From Pelagilacustribacter sp045567335 (GTDB lineage: Bacteria > Pseudomonadota > Alphaproteobacteria > Pelagibacterales > Pelagibacteraceae), in NCBI GenBank assembly GCA_045567335.1, contig JBJLCZ010000003.1, positions 9,628 to 73,627 on the forward strand: a stretch of 64,000 bases of DNA, given 5' to 3'. Of this stretch, positions 17,965 through 25,963 are shown piece by piece (positions within the stretch are counted from its first letter, which is position 1; each line of letters opens with the position of its first letter). A model generated the notes under the pieces. It searched no databases. It saw only the letters and a list, made by a program, of their open reading frames with translations, and was not told where the DNA came from. The position numbers and the translations under genes were made by a program.

Positions 17965-19824
17965 TTAAGAAGCTTTCTTTTCCTTCTTATCATCAACTAT
18001 ATGGTAAACAGGCACTTTCTCCATAGTAAATTTTTTTGTTTTAGGATCTCTTCTTGAAACGGTTAAGCAATGCCAGTTATCATCATCTAATTTTAAGTGG
18101 TCTCCTCTATAGTAATATCCTGGCCAACGAGTTTCTTCTCTAAACTTCGTATGTTCTGTAACACATTGAGAGGTAATAGTTCTATGTTTTAGTTCCCATG
18201 CTCTCATAAGTTGGTGATAATCCTCTGCACCAACATTTTCTAAATCTTCCTCTAGCCATTTTAATAATTCAAGACCTCGATTTAGCATATTTTCATTGGT
18301 CATATAATTAGTGGCTATACCCCCGACATATTCATCCATAATTCTCTGAAGTCTTTGAAGTCCTTGAATAGGCGAAATATAACTTGGCGAGACAGTTCCA
18401 CCTGTTATTTCGTTTCTTCCTACTGTGAAATTTTCTAAAGGTTTATAAATTACTTCTTTAAGATCTGTATATTGTTTTTCACTAACTTTAATTCCTTCTG
18501 CTTTATTATCTTCTATATATTTACAAGCTGCTTTAGCGGCCAAACGTCCTTCGGTGAATGAGCCTGAAGAAAATTTGTGAGCACTTCCTCCTACTGTATC
18601 TCCTGCTCCAAATAAACCTTCAACTGTTAACATTCTGTTGTAACCCCAAAAGTATTCCGGTGGTGATAAATCTTCTGGTCCACTTACCCAAGCTCCTGAA
18701 CAAGTAGCGTGCGAGCCCATTACATAAGGTTCAGAAGTTGTTAATTCTGGATTAGTATATTTTGGATCAATATTTTGTGAAGCCCAAACAACTGCTTGTC
18801 CAACAGTCATTCCTAAAAAATTTTCCCAACCTACTGTTTCTAAATGAGGATCTTGAAATGCTTCTTTGGTAACCATATGTATTGGTCCTCCTCCAGCTTG
18901 AACTTCTTGTATAAATGCGTGGTTACGTAAGCAAGTTGGTGTAGGGTGATGATCAATATATTCTCCCACTAATTTTTTAGTATGATCGTACCATTTCTTT
19001 TCATAATTTTCCCCATTAGCATTTTGTGTATAAGTTTTTAAATGTAAAAAATACGCTCCAACCGGTCCATAGCCATCTTTAAATCTACATAAGACAATTC
19101 TATTTTCCATTTGAGTCATCTTTGCTCCAATAGCTATGGGTAAAGCATAAGCTGATCCATTGCTCCATGGGGCATACCAAGTTCTTCCCATTCCTTCTCC
19201 TACTGCCCTAGGTTTAAATATATGCGACGCTCCACCAGCTGCTACAATAACTGTTTTAGCCTTAAACACGTGGTAATCACCAGTTCTCATATTAAATCCA
19301 ACTGCACCGCCAATTCTGTTTTCTTTTTCGTCATCCATTAAAAGATGAGTGACCATTATTCTGTTATAAATTTTATCTGCAGATTTTTTAGCCGCTTCAG
19401 CAACTATTGGCTTATAACTTTCTCCATGGATCATTATTTGCCATTTACCTTCTCTTAAATATCTTCCCGTTTTTTCATTTTTCATCATTGGCAAACCCCA
19501 TTCATCAAACATATGTACTGTGGAGTCTACATGGCGAGCCATGTCATAACCTAAATCTTCTCTAACCATTCCCATTAAATCATTACGAGCATATCTAACA
19601 TGGTCTTCAGGTTGATTTTCATTCCATTGCATTCCCATGTAACAATTGATTGCATAAAGACCTTGGGCTACTGCACCGCTTCGATCAATATTTGCCTTTT
19701 CAACACAAACTATTTTTAAATCTCTTCCCCAATGTCTAGCTTCAAAAGTTGCTCCAGTGCCAGCCATACCTCCGCCAATAATCAGAACATCGCTTTCTAC
19801 CAAATGAGTTTTGATTTTAGCCAT
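17965..19824 (-). CDS. aprA: Adenylylsulfate reductase alpha subunit (AprA)
   Basis: A 619-residue flavoprotein of the fumarate reductase/AprA family with the FAD motif GGGMAGTGA at 17-25. Diagnostic stretches are AVAQGLYAINCYMG, HATCSGAWVSGPED, GDTVGGSAHKFSSGSFTEGR and RWPGYYYRGDHLKLDD. In a bacterium with AprM and no dissimilatory sulfite reductase in sight it should run in reverse, joining sulfite and AMP to form APS and passing two electrons to AprB. Its ATG overlaps the aprB stop. It handles the sulfite released by SuyAB and Xsc. Confidence 0.97.
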   Translation of the reverse strand: MAKIKTHLVESDVLIIGGGMAGTGATFEARHWGRDLKIVCVEKANIDRSGAVAQGLYAINCYMGMQWNENQPEDHVRYARNDLMGMVREDLGYDMARHVDSTVHMFDEWGLPMMKNEKTGRYLREGKWQIMIHGESYKPIVAEAAKKSADKIYNRIMVTHLLMDDEKENRIGGAVGFNMRTGDYHVFKAKTVIVAAGGASHIFKPRAVGEGMGRTWYAPWSNGSAYALPIAIGAKMTQMENRIVLCRFKDGYGPVGAYFLHLKTYTQNANGENYEKKWYDHTKKLVGEYIDHHPTPTCLRNHAFIQEVQAGGGPIHMVTKEAFQDPHLETVGWENFLGMTVGQAVVWASQNIDPKYTNPELTTSEPYVMGSHATCSGAWVSGPEDLSPPEYFWGYNRMLTVEGLFGAGDTVGGSAHKFSSGSFTEGRLAAKAACKYIEDNKAEGIKVSEKQYTDLKEVIYKPLENFTVGRNEITGGTVSPSYISPIQGLQRLQRIMDEYVGGIATNYMTNENMLNRGLELLKWLEEDLENVGAEDYHQLMRAWELKHRTITSQCVTEHTKFREETRWPGYYYRGDHLKLDDDNWHCLTVSRRDPKTKKFTMEKVPVYHIVDDKKEKKAS

Positions 19825-20294
19825 TAGTAGTAAACACCTTTTTTAAATGTATCTTTACTTATGGTAGGAAGATCTCCATCAATATTTAATCCATTTGGCT
19901 CAGTATAAAGTCTTTGAGAAGTAATTTCGCCTTGATTTGGTTTATCTTCTTCGGAGAGTTTAGGAATAAATTTTCCCCAAGGTTTAGTTGTTATCGGAGA
20001 TACAAAGTTTTTTTCAGTTCCATTTCTAAATTTTATTCTCCAAGATATAGTTCCTTTTTCTTCTTCCCTTCTTACCCTTACACTATGTCCCATAGGTGCA
20101 AAATCGGCATAACCTCTCACATCAATTGCATGATTTGGACAAGCCTTTACACATGAATAACACTCCCAACAAAAATTTGGTTCAATATTTTTAGCTCTTC
20201 TTATAGTTTCATCTATGTGCATAATATCTGATGGGCAAATGTCTACACAGTGCCCACAACCATCACAACGTGTCATATATACAAAAGTTGACAT
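19824..20294 (-). CDS. aprB: Adenylylsulfate reductase beta subunit (AprB)
   Basis: A 156-residue iron-sulfur protein with two [4Fe-4S] sites: Cys10, 13, 16, 20 and Cys42, 45, 48, 52. The downstream segment YADFAPMGHSVRVRREEEKG and the C-terminal tail that wraps AprA are typical of AprB. It carries electrons from the AprA flavin toward the membrane protein AprM and the quinone pool. The gene sits between aprM and aprA and shares a base with aprA. Confidence 0.97.
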   Translation of the reverse strand: MSTFVYMTRCDGCGHCVDICPSDIMHIDETIRRAKNIEPNFCWECYSCVKACPNHAIDVRGYADFAPMGHSVRVRREEEKGTISWRIKFRNGTEKNFVSPITTKPWGKFIPKLSEEDKPNQGEITSQRLYTEPNGLNIDGDLPTISKDTFKKGVYY

Positions 20295-20334
20295 AAATTA
20301 TTTTTCTCCTCTATTTATATTTATCATAAATTTC

Positions 20335-21129
20335 CTAATAGTGCTTGGGTTGCTCTCTTTTTATGCCCAGCCCAAATTGCTCTGGTGCATCTGCTAGTGG
20401 TGGTAAATTATCTCTAGAACCATCAGCTTCTGCTAAATTTTTTTGTATTGCTGCACCTGGTTTATAAAACATATGTGCAAATTTTGACCAATATACACCT
20501 CCAAATAAAATTAAATTAGAAACAATATATAAAATTAAAAATAAATAACTTAAGCCTATCATTCCTGAATATTGAGTATAAGACCAAGCTAAAGCAAACG
20601 TAGCACAAGCTAATAGCGCTAAAACAAATAAATCTGCTTTAATTATTCTGTACCATGGATGAGCTTCTGCTAAAACATCAACTCTTAAAAAAAACCAAAA
20701 CCAATAACCTCCTAAACAAGTGATTATTGCTCCAACATGCCACATCGCTGTTATTGCTGAAGGTGTTGAAGATCCAGCTGTCGGAAATGAAAAAATTAAT
20801 AAAGCCGAGGTAACCCAAAAAATTATTGTGCCATACATACCTAGTACATGAGCAACTCTTCTTTTACCTCTACCCAATTCAGCAGTAGTGGCTATGTCGT
20901 GCGCAACAGTTTTTAGAATAACTGAAGTTCGTTGAGCTGTAGAAAGTTGTATTTTTGCAGATTTTTTTGCTTTCTTAGCGTTATCAAAAAAATATTTAAC
21001 ATTTTTTTTATGAATAATATCTATCAAAGTACCTATAGCAACTAAGGCTATCATAGCTATTGCAAAACATTGCATCGCTATTGGTGATATGATTTCCGCT
21101 AAAGCGGAAAATGGATTGTTGGTAATCAT
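20335..21129 (-). CDS. aprM: AprM, membrane anchor/electron acceptor of adenylylsulfate reductase
   Basis: A 264-residue protein with about six membrane helices: two near residues 15-35, then ILGMYGTIIFWVTSALLIF-like segments and further helices to about 220, ending in a hydrophilic tail with EQFGLGIKREQPKHY. It matches AprM, the membrane component paired with aprBA in many sulfur oxidisers and in SAR11. Several His residues (for example in HDIA, HVLG, MWHVGAI) could bind haem. It lies 40 bases before aprB and begins the apr transcript after a gap of about 120 bases. Confidence 0.88.
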   Translation of the reverse strand: MITNNPFSALAEIISPIAMQCFAIAMIALVAIGTLIDIIHKKNVKYFFDNAKKAKKSAKIQLSTAQRTSVILKTVAHDIATTAELGRGKRRVAHVLGMYGTIIFWVTSALLIFSFPTAGSSTPSAITAMWHVGAIITCLGGYWFWFFLRVDVLAEAHPWYRIIKADLFVLALLACATFALAWSYTQYSGMIGLSYLFLILYIVSNLILFGGVYWSKFAHMFYKPGAAIQKNLAEADGSRDNLPPLADAPEQFGLGIKREQPKHY

Positions 21130-21248
21130 TTATTGTTTCCCCTTGAATCTGATAAATTTATATATTTAGAGAATACGTAGGTCAAGCATATGTATTGATA
21201 AGGATTATCAGGTAGAAATTTAATTCACTTTTAAGTAGAAAAAAGGTT

Positions 21249-21626
21249 TTACAGTTTTCCTTCTTTTCTCATTTGTTCTCTTATTTTTGTTGCTGAAATC
21301 TGCTGAGTTTTTTCATCAAGTACTATTTCTTCAATTTTATATCCAACACCTCTGCCGTAGCAAATATTGGTTATATTTGGCACCAAAGAAACTTTAATTC
21401 TATTTTTGTATTCTTTTAAAGCTTCTAAAATATTTTTTTTCACAGTTTCAAAATCAAAAGGATTGTCATCAACTCCTTTTACATCACGAACCATTATATT
21501 TACTTGGCCTGTTTTTTTTATTATTTCTTCAAAAAGCTTTTGGTGTCCTTGGTGCCAAGGTTGCCAACGACCAAGCATTTGGGCAGTTGGGATTTTATTG
21601 TCCCAAACATGGTTATCATTTTTCAT
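21249..21626 (-). CDS. Small HxGH nucleotidyltransferase (cytidylyl/adenylyltransferase superfamily)
   Basis: A 125-residue protein with both hallmarks of the HxGH nucleotidyltransferases: GRWQPWHQGH at 19-28 and ISATKIR at 110-116. The GRxxPxHxGH form resembles NMN/nicotinate-mononucleotide adenylyltransferases, but the protein is shorter than those. ATP sulfurylase belongs to the same superfamily. It lies 7 bases after the CADD-family gene and about 120 bases before aprM on one strand. Possible roles: an adenylyl or cytidylyl transfer in cofactor synthesis, or reaction of APS with phosphate or pyrophosphate. The context cannot choose between them. Confidence 0.85.
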   Translation of the reverse strand: MKNDNHVWDNKIPTAQMLGRWQPWHQGHQKLFEEIIKKTGQVNIMVRDVKGVDDNPFDFETVKKNILEALKEYKNRIKVSLVPNITNICYGRGVGYKIEEIVLDEKTQQISATKIREQMRKEGKL

Positions 21627-21633
21627 TAATGCT

Positions 21634-22302
21634 TTATGCAGCTACTTGAAGCTTATGTTTAGAGGTCATTCCACTTAAAAAATTCCAAAGATATCTTGCA
21701 GTAAGCAAAGAGGCTTTTTCAGCTTTTTTTTGTTCTCCGGCAGATAAGCTATCTAATAATTTTTCGCACTCAGCTCTGTGAATTACATCAGCTGATTTAT
21801 GAGCTTCAAAAAATTCTAAACCTTCTTTTGAACTTACACCATAAAATTTTTTAAGACCTTGAATTTTAGTCTCAGCTATTTCTGGAATTTGTCTTTCATA
21901 AGTATATAAAGAAGCTAATCCCTCTGCATATGAAGATCTTGCTTGAGCGAAAAAATTATCTATCATATCTTGGGTAAACCAATCAGCTTTTATATTATCA
22001 ATTTTATTTTTGTCCGCTCCCATAGCCGCAGCAAAGTTCTTCCATAACTTAGGGTGATCTCCATTTGTATTTTCTTCATCTTGTAAATTTTCTAAGAGAA
22101 TTTTTCTTTTTTCAATGTCATCACATATAGAGTGTGTTGCACTTATATATCTAGGAAATGCTTTTACGTGCTGATAGTATTGCTCAGCATAATCTTTAAT
22201 AATTTCTCTAGTTAATTTTCCTTCATTCCAAAAAACTTGATAGAATGGATGTGTTAATAAATGATATCTGTCTAATTTATTGTTTAACTCTTTTGAAAAC
22301 AT
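21634..22302 (-). CDS. CADD family haem-oxygenase-like protein, putative p-aminobenzoate synthase
   Basis: A 222-residue all-helical TenA/PqqC-fold protein. HPFYQVFWNEGKLT, YAEQYYQHVKAFPRYISATH and the paired Glu/His positions (DEEN near 77, HKSADVIHRAECE near 175) match the CADD family, in which a di-metal centre makes p-aminobenzoate from a tyrosine of the protein itself. That would supply folate in an organism lacking pabABC; whether those genes are absent here cannot be seen. It is 7 bases upstream of the small nucleotidyltransferase and ends the sulfur island. Confidence 0.87.
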   Translation of the reverse strand: MFSKELNNKLDRYHLLTHPFYQVFWNEGKLTREIIKDYAEQYYQHVKAFPRYISATHSICDDIEKRKILLENLQDEENTNGDHPKLWKNFAAAMGADKNKIDNIKADWFTQDMIDNFFAQARSSYAEGLASLYTYERQIPEIAETKIQGLKKFYGVSSKEGLEFFEAHKSADVIHRAECEKLLDSLSAGEQKKAEKASLLTARYLWNFLSGMTSKHKLQVAA

Positions 22303-22441
22303 TGTATCTCCTTGTTAAATAAATCTTATAAATACTTAATAAAAAAATCAAATGATTTTTTGTCCACAATTATAATATTAAAAACTTTAATGTTCTCCTT
22401 TTGATTCACCTTTGATTCACTTAAGGACTCTAAATACAACC

Positions 22442-23662
22442 CTAGGATGTTTGAAGTCTGACTATTGGTTTTTCATCTATGGGAAGATGTACCAGCGTAG
22501 CAAATATAGATAGTGCTATTGCAATATACCAAGCATAATCATATGACCCGTATAAGTCAAAAAAATATCCCCCTAGGAGTGCCCCTGCAAAAGAACCAAA
22601 TTGATGACTTAAGAAAACAATTCCAAATAAGGTACTTAAGTATCTGGTACCAAAAATTTGAGCTACTATCCCATTGGTCGGTGGAACAGTTGATAGCCAC
22701 AAAACTCCAAAAGTTATTCCAAAAAATATAGAGGTATATAAAGATGGAGGTAAAAAAATAAAAATACAAATAACAACTGCCCTAGCGAAGTATAGGATGC
22801 TTAACAATATCTTTTTACTATATTTCGTACCGAGATATCCCATGCCTAAGGTTCCAACTATATTAAATAAACCAATTAAAGCTAAAATAATTGTTGCTGA
22901 CCAACCGCCAAGTCCTCGGTCTTGCATATATCCCGGTATATGAGTAGCTACTAGAGTTATTTGAAATCCACAAACGAAAAAGCCTGCAACTAATAAATTA
23001 TATCCCTTATGTGAAAAAGCTTCTTTTAATGCTGGAACAAAAGCTTGATTTTGGTTTTGATTAGAAATCTTCGGATCATTGTTTTTCTTAGGTAGAAGAA
23101 ATATAGATGCTATCAAACCAAATAATATAAAATACATAAAATATTTTAAAGTATTTTCCCATCCAAATGCACCAAGACTATACTTTGTAAACAGTGGGGA
23201 AATAAAATATCCAACAGATGCCGCGGCTGTAACAAGACCAGTTGCCATAGATCTTGATTCATTAGGAAAATGTTTTCCTACTTCTGAAACAGGAACACTC
23301 ATTGCTGTTGCCCCTAAAGCAGTACCTACAAGAACACCTAAACTTATCTGAAAAAATATTCCAGTATTTGGTCCAGAATAAAGCATATAAATTCCCAAGC
23401 CAAAAATTATAAAACCTAAAAAAACTGCTTTATTACCTCCGTATTTATCTGCAATAATTCCAAATAAAGGAGCAAAAATTCCCCAAAACAACATCTGGAT
23501 ACCAATCGCTAAACCAAATTCTGTTCTAGTACAGTTTAAATCTTGCTCGAACGCACTAAAAAATAATCCAAATGTTTGTCTTAATCCCATGGAAACTAAA
23601 ATTACAGCACAAGCAGAGAGTAAAGTAATTAAAGCTAAATTATTTGGAATAAATTTTTTCAT
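22442..23662 (-). CDS. MFS transporter (monocarboxylate/OFA-like)
   Basis: A 406-residue protein with twelve predicted helices and a major facilitator loop motif (GIIADKYGGNKAVFLG) after the second helix. MGLRQTFGLFFSAFEQDLN near the start resembles MCT and oxalate/formate-type carriers, which move monocarboxylates or related anions. Its ATG shares a base with the TAA of the MetC-type gene upstream, so the pair is co-expressed and the substrate may be a sulfur amino acid or its 2-oxo product. The next 140 bases downstream hold only an 11-base tandem repeat. Confidence 0.87.
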   Translation of the reverse strand: MKKFIPNNLALITLLSACAVILVSMGLRQTFGLFFSAFEQDLNCTRTEFGLAIGIQMLFWGIFAPLFGIIADKYGGNKAVFLGFIIFGLGIYMLYSGPNTGIFFQISLGVLVGTALGATAMSVPVSEVGKHFPNESRSMATGLVTAAASVGYFISPLFTKYSLGAFGWENTLKYFMYFILFGLIASIFLLPKKNNDPKISNQNQNQAFVPALKEAFSHKGYNLLVAGFFVCGFQITLVATHIPGYMQDRGLGGWSATIILALIGLFNIVGTLGMGYLGTKYSKKILLSILYFARAVVICIFIFLPPSLYTSIFFGITFGVLWLSTVPPTNGIVAQIFGTRYLSTLFGIVFLSHQFGSFAGALLGGYFFDLYGSYDYAWYIAIALSIFATLVHLPIDEKPIVRLQTS

Positions 23663-24852
23663 TATTTAATATAATTTAAAGAATTTTTAATATCATTAAT
23701 CAAATCTTTTGGATCTTCTAAACCTATATGAAGTCTTACAATATGTTCGTCTTTATTAAATCTGTGATATTGCCGACCCTTAGTATATTCAGTTTCTTTT
23801 CTTAATTCTTGTAAAATTGCTAAGCTTTCAAATCCACCCCAACTGTAGCCAATTCCAAATAATCTAAGTGAATTTACAAATTTATTTACAGATGACTTAT
23901 TTTTGCTTTTAATTACAATAGACAACAAACCTGATGCACCTGAATAATATTTTTTCCAAAGTTTATAATTTTTAGATGAAGGTTTGTGTGGATACAAAAT
24001 TTCTTTAATTTTTTTTTGTTTTTTTAAGAAATTAATAACAATTTTCGTATTTTCATAATGTGCCTTTAATCGAACATCAAGAGTCCTTAAACCTCTAATT
24101 ATTAAATAGGCTTCATCAGCAGACATTCTGTAGCCTGATAATTTATAAAAAAACATTATTTTTTTAAAAACTTTTTTATTTACTGCTAGAGTTCCGCCCA
24201 TAGCATCAGAATGTCCGGAAAAGTATTTTGTTGCAGATGAAAAAGATATATCAAAACCAATTTTCAGAGGCTTTAAATATAAGGGAGTTCCCCAAGTGTT
24301 GTCTAAAAGAGTTATAATATTTTTACTTTTAGCCAATTTTACGATCTTAGAAAGATCTTGAAATTCAAAAGTATTACTTCCAGGATTTTCAACTAGTATC
24401 ATTTTTGTTTTATCAGTAACTTTATTTTTTAAATCTTCAAATTTTTCTGGGTTATAAAATTTGGCATCAATATCAAATTCTTTTAAAAGATCTTCTGAAA
24501 TTTCTCTAGTAGGTCCATAAACATTATCTGAAACTAAAATCTCATCTCCTGGTCTACATAAACTCATTAAAGCTAATGATAAACCTCCAAATCCAGTTCC
24601 AGTTAAAAAAACATGATAAGCTTGTTCAAGTTCTTTAATTATATTTTCTAACTCAATAGTTGTTGAGCTTCCATATCGACCATAAGTATAATGAGTAATA
24701 TTTTTGTGTGATTTAATTTTTTTTTCGTGATTTATCATTTCCTGCATTGAATTAAAAAGTATTGTTGATGCTCTTATTACTGGAGGATTGGCAGATCTAT
24801 TTGTATTATCTTTAGTTGGATGTTTTAAAAATGTGCTTGTAGACTTTTTCAT
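23662..24852 (-). CDS. metC: Cystathionine beta-lyase (MetC-type Cys/Met metabolism PLP enzyme)
   Basis: A 396-residue fold-type-I PLP enzyme. It has YGRYGSSTTIELE near residue 55, the substrate pocket VENPGSNTFEF, and the PLP lysine in FSSATKYFSGHSDAMGG. The pattern fits bacterial cystathionine beta-lyase, which splits cystathionine to homocysteine, pyruvate and ammonia; methionine gamma-lyase-like activity is an alternative. It is paired with an MFS carrier. Reduced-sulfur amino acid turnover fits an organism expected to rely on exogenous organic sulfur. Confidence 0.88.
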   Translation of the reverse strand: MKKSTSTFLKHPTKDNTNRSANPPVIRASTILFNSMQEMINHEKKIKSHKNITHYTYGRYGSSTTIELENIIKELEQAYHVFLTGTGFGGLSLALMSLCRPGDEILVSDNVYGPTREISEDLLKEFDIDAKFYNPEKFEDLKNKVTDKTKMILVENPGSNTFEFQDLSKIVKLAKSKNIITLLDNTWGTPLYLKPLKIGFDISFSSATKYFSGHSDAMGGTLAVNKKVFKKIMFFYKLSGYRMSADEAYLIIRGLRTLDVRLKAHYENTKIVINFLKKQKKIKEILYPHKPSSKNYKLWKKYYSGASGLLSIVIKSKNKSSVNKFVNSLRLFGIGYSWGGFESLAILQELRKETEYTKGRQYHRFNKDEHIVRLHIGLEDPKDLINDIKNSLNYIK

Positions 24853-24918
24853 AAAATAAGTATAATTGGACTTTATATAATTATAGAGTAATTAAAATAC
24901 AAAAAAGGAGGCAGAAAT

Positions 24919-25002
24919 ATGGGTTACCCAAAGAAGCATAGAGGTAGAAGAAAAATAGGCTCAAAAAAAAGAAGAGCAAGAAAAAGAAATAAAAGAAAAT
25001 AA
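24919..25002 (+). CDS. Very small, highly basic protein (27 aa), possible ribosome-associated peptide
   Basis: An ATG frame of 27 residues that begins MGYPKKHRGRRKIG; over half of the residues are Lys or Arg and none is acidic. A full Shine-Dalgarno (AAGGAGGC, 24905-24912) stands at proper spacing, unusual among the weak sites in this window. It is divergent from metC and 15 bases before a membrane-protein gene. Composition and the KKxRRxRKR pattern recall the mS38/COX24-like and THX-like small ribosomal proteins. That similarity is by eye and could reflect composition alone. The strong start signal makes translation likely. Confidence 0.7.
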   Translation: MGYPKKHRGRRKIGSKKRRARKRNKRK

Positions 25003-25017
25003 TCAAATATTTTAAAA

Positions 25018-25725
25018 ATGGTAGAAATTGCTCCGATTCGAAAGATAAGTTTGTGGATATTTTTTCTTCCCTTGATGGGAATTAACTTATGTCTTTTTAT
25101 TTCTATCAATTTTCACTTACTAGAAAATACAATTTTTGTAGTTGATCAAATTGGAAGGTCAAAATTTTCTATCCCTTATATTGACGGAAGTCTTTCAATT
25201 AGCAGAGCTTCAAGAACTTTTCCGGCCTATTTAATTTTTAAACCAACAATGTTGATTACTTCTTTGCTCCTTTATTTTTATTGGAAAAATAATAACACTT
25301 TAATAAATGGATTTAATAGTACAAATAAAAACTATAAATTCAAAATTTTTGGCATTCTTTCTGCAGTTTTTCTTGCCTTGCACTCAATATTATTAGGCGT
25401 CGAATTTGATATAAAATTTTTTAAGCTACTTAGAAGAATTGTTCTACTAAGTTTTATAATTTTTGAAATAGTCAGTCAAAGTTTGTTGGTATTTGAATTA
25501 TATAAATTAAAGCTTAAAATCAAAAAAATAATTAACCCCTTTATTTTAAAAATTAAAATATGTCTTGTTTTTATTCTTTCATCTGTTGCAGTCTTGAGTC
25601 TTCCAATGTTAGTAACAAAAGGTAACGTACATTTTAAACATGCTTTAGAATGGAATTATTTTTTAGGAGTAATAGCTTTTTATTTATTAACTTATTTATT
25701 TTGGAAAAAAAAACAAACCACATAA
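25018..25725 (+). CDS. Multi-span membrane protein of unknown function (235 aa)
   Basis: About six hydrophobic helices (near residues 10-28, 70-90, 108-125, 140-160, 182-200 and 212-230) separated by short basic loops. An extracytoplasmic loop with DGSLSISRASRTFPAYLIFKP lies between the first two helices. The layout resembles the Frag1/DRAM-like group, but I see no diagnostic motif and leave it unnamed. It follows the 27-residue basic gene by 15 bases and ends two bases before the structured RNA on the other strand. Confidence 0.75.
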   Translation: MVEIAPIRKISLWIFFLPLMGINLCLFISINFHLLENTIFVVDQIGRSKFSIPYIDGSLSISRASRTFPAYLIFKPTMLITSLLLYFYWKNNNTLINGFNSTNKNYKFKIFGILSAVFLALHSILLGVEFDIKFFKLLRRIVLLSFIIFEIVSQSLLVFELYKLKLKIKKIINPFILKIKICLVFILSSVAVLSLPMLVTKGNVHFKHALEWNYFLGVIAFYLLTYLFWKKKQTT

Positions 25726-25727
25726 AC

Positions 25728-25900
25728 TTCTGAGCTTTCGCCCAGAAATTTAGTAGTTTTGGTTCGTCGTTGTAGGCGCTACCGCCGAACCTGCCCGATC
25801 AACTATTTTAGCGCTACTCAGTTGACCTTTCTGCCCTTTAAGCTTGAACCTCTCGGTTTTTCCCTAAATGGCCAGTTAAGAGTTGCCTCTTAATTGATTA
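25728..25900 (-). ncRNA. Structured non-coding RNA candidate, family not recognised
   Basis: A gap of 238 bases that is far more G+C-rich than its surroundings. Read on the minus strand it forms several stems capped by GNRA loops: a perfect 7-bp stem with GCAA (25876-25893), a 4-bp stem with GAGA (25847-25858), and an 8-bp stem with GAAA (25728-25747) that contains one G-U pair which would be A-C on the plus strand. Further complementary segments (GGTTCG/CGAACC, TCAACT/AGTTGA, GGCG/CGCC) lie between. It follows mnmA. I do not find conserved RNase P, SRP, tmRNA or 6S core sequences. Confidence 0.6.
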
Positions 25901-25963
25901 CATTTAAACATAAGTTAACTTTTATTCATATCACTTATTACGTGCGAGATTTTTTACTGTGAG

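Noticed and set aside
22399..22421. An 11-base near-perfect tandem repeat (TTTGATTCACC TTTGATTCACT).
   Set aside because: Only two units in a short intergenic gap; no array structure and no neighbour that suggests function.
25780..25870. Possible tRNA or tmRNA piece in the structured region (a T-loop-like GGTTCAAGC on the minus strand).
   Set aside because: The T-stem does not close, no acceptor stem or CCA-like end fits, and no tag-peptide frame is present.
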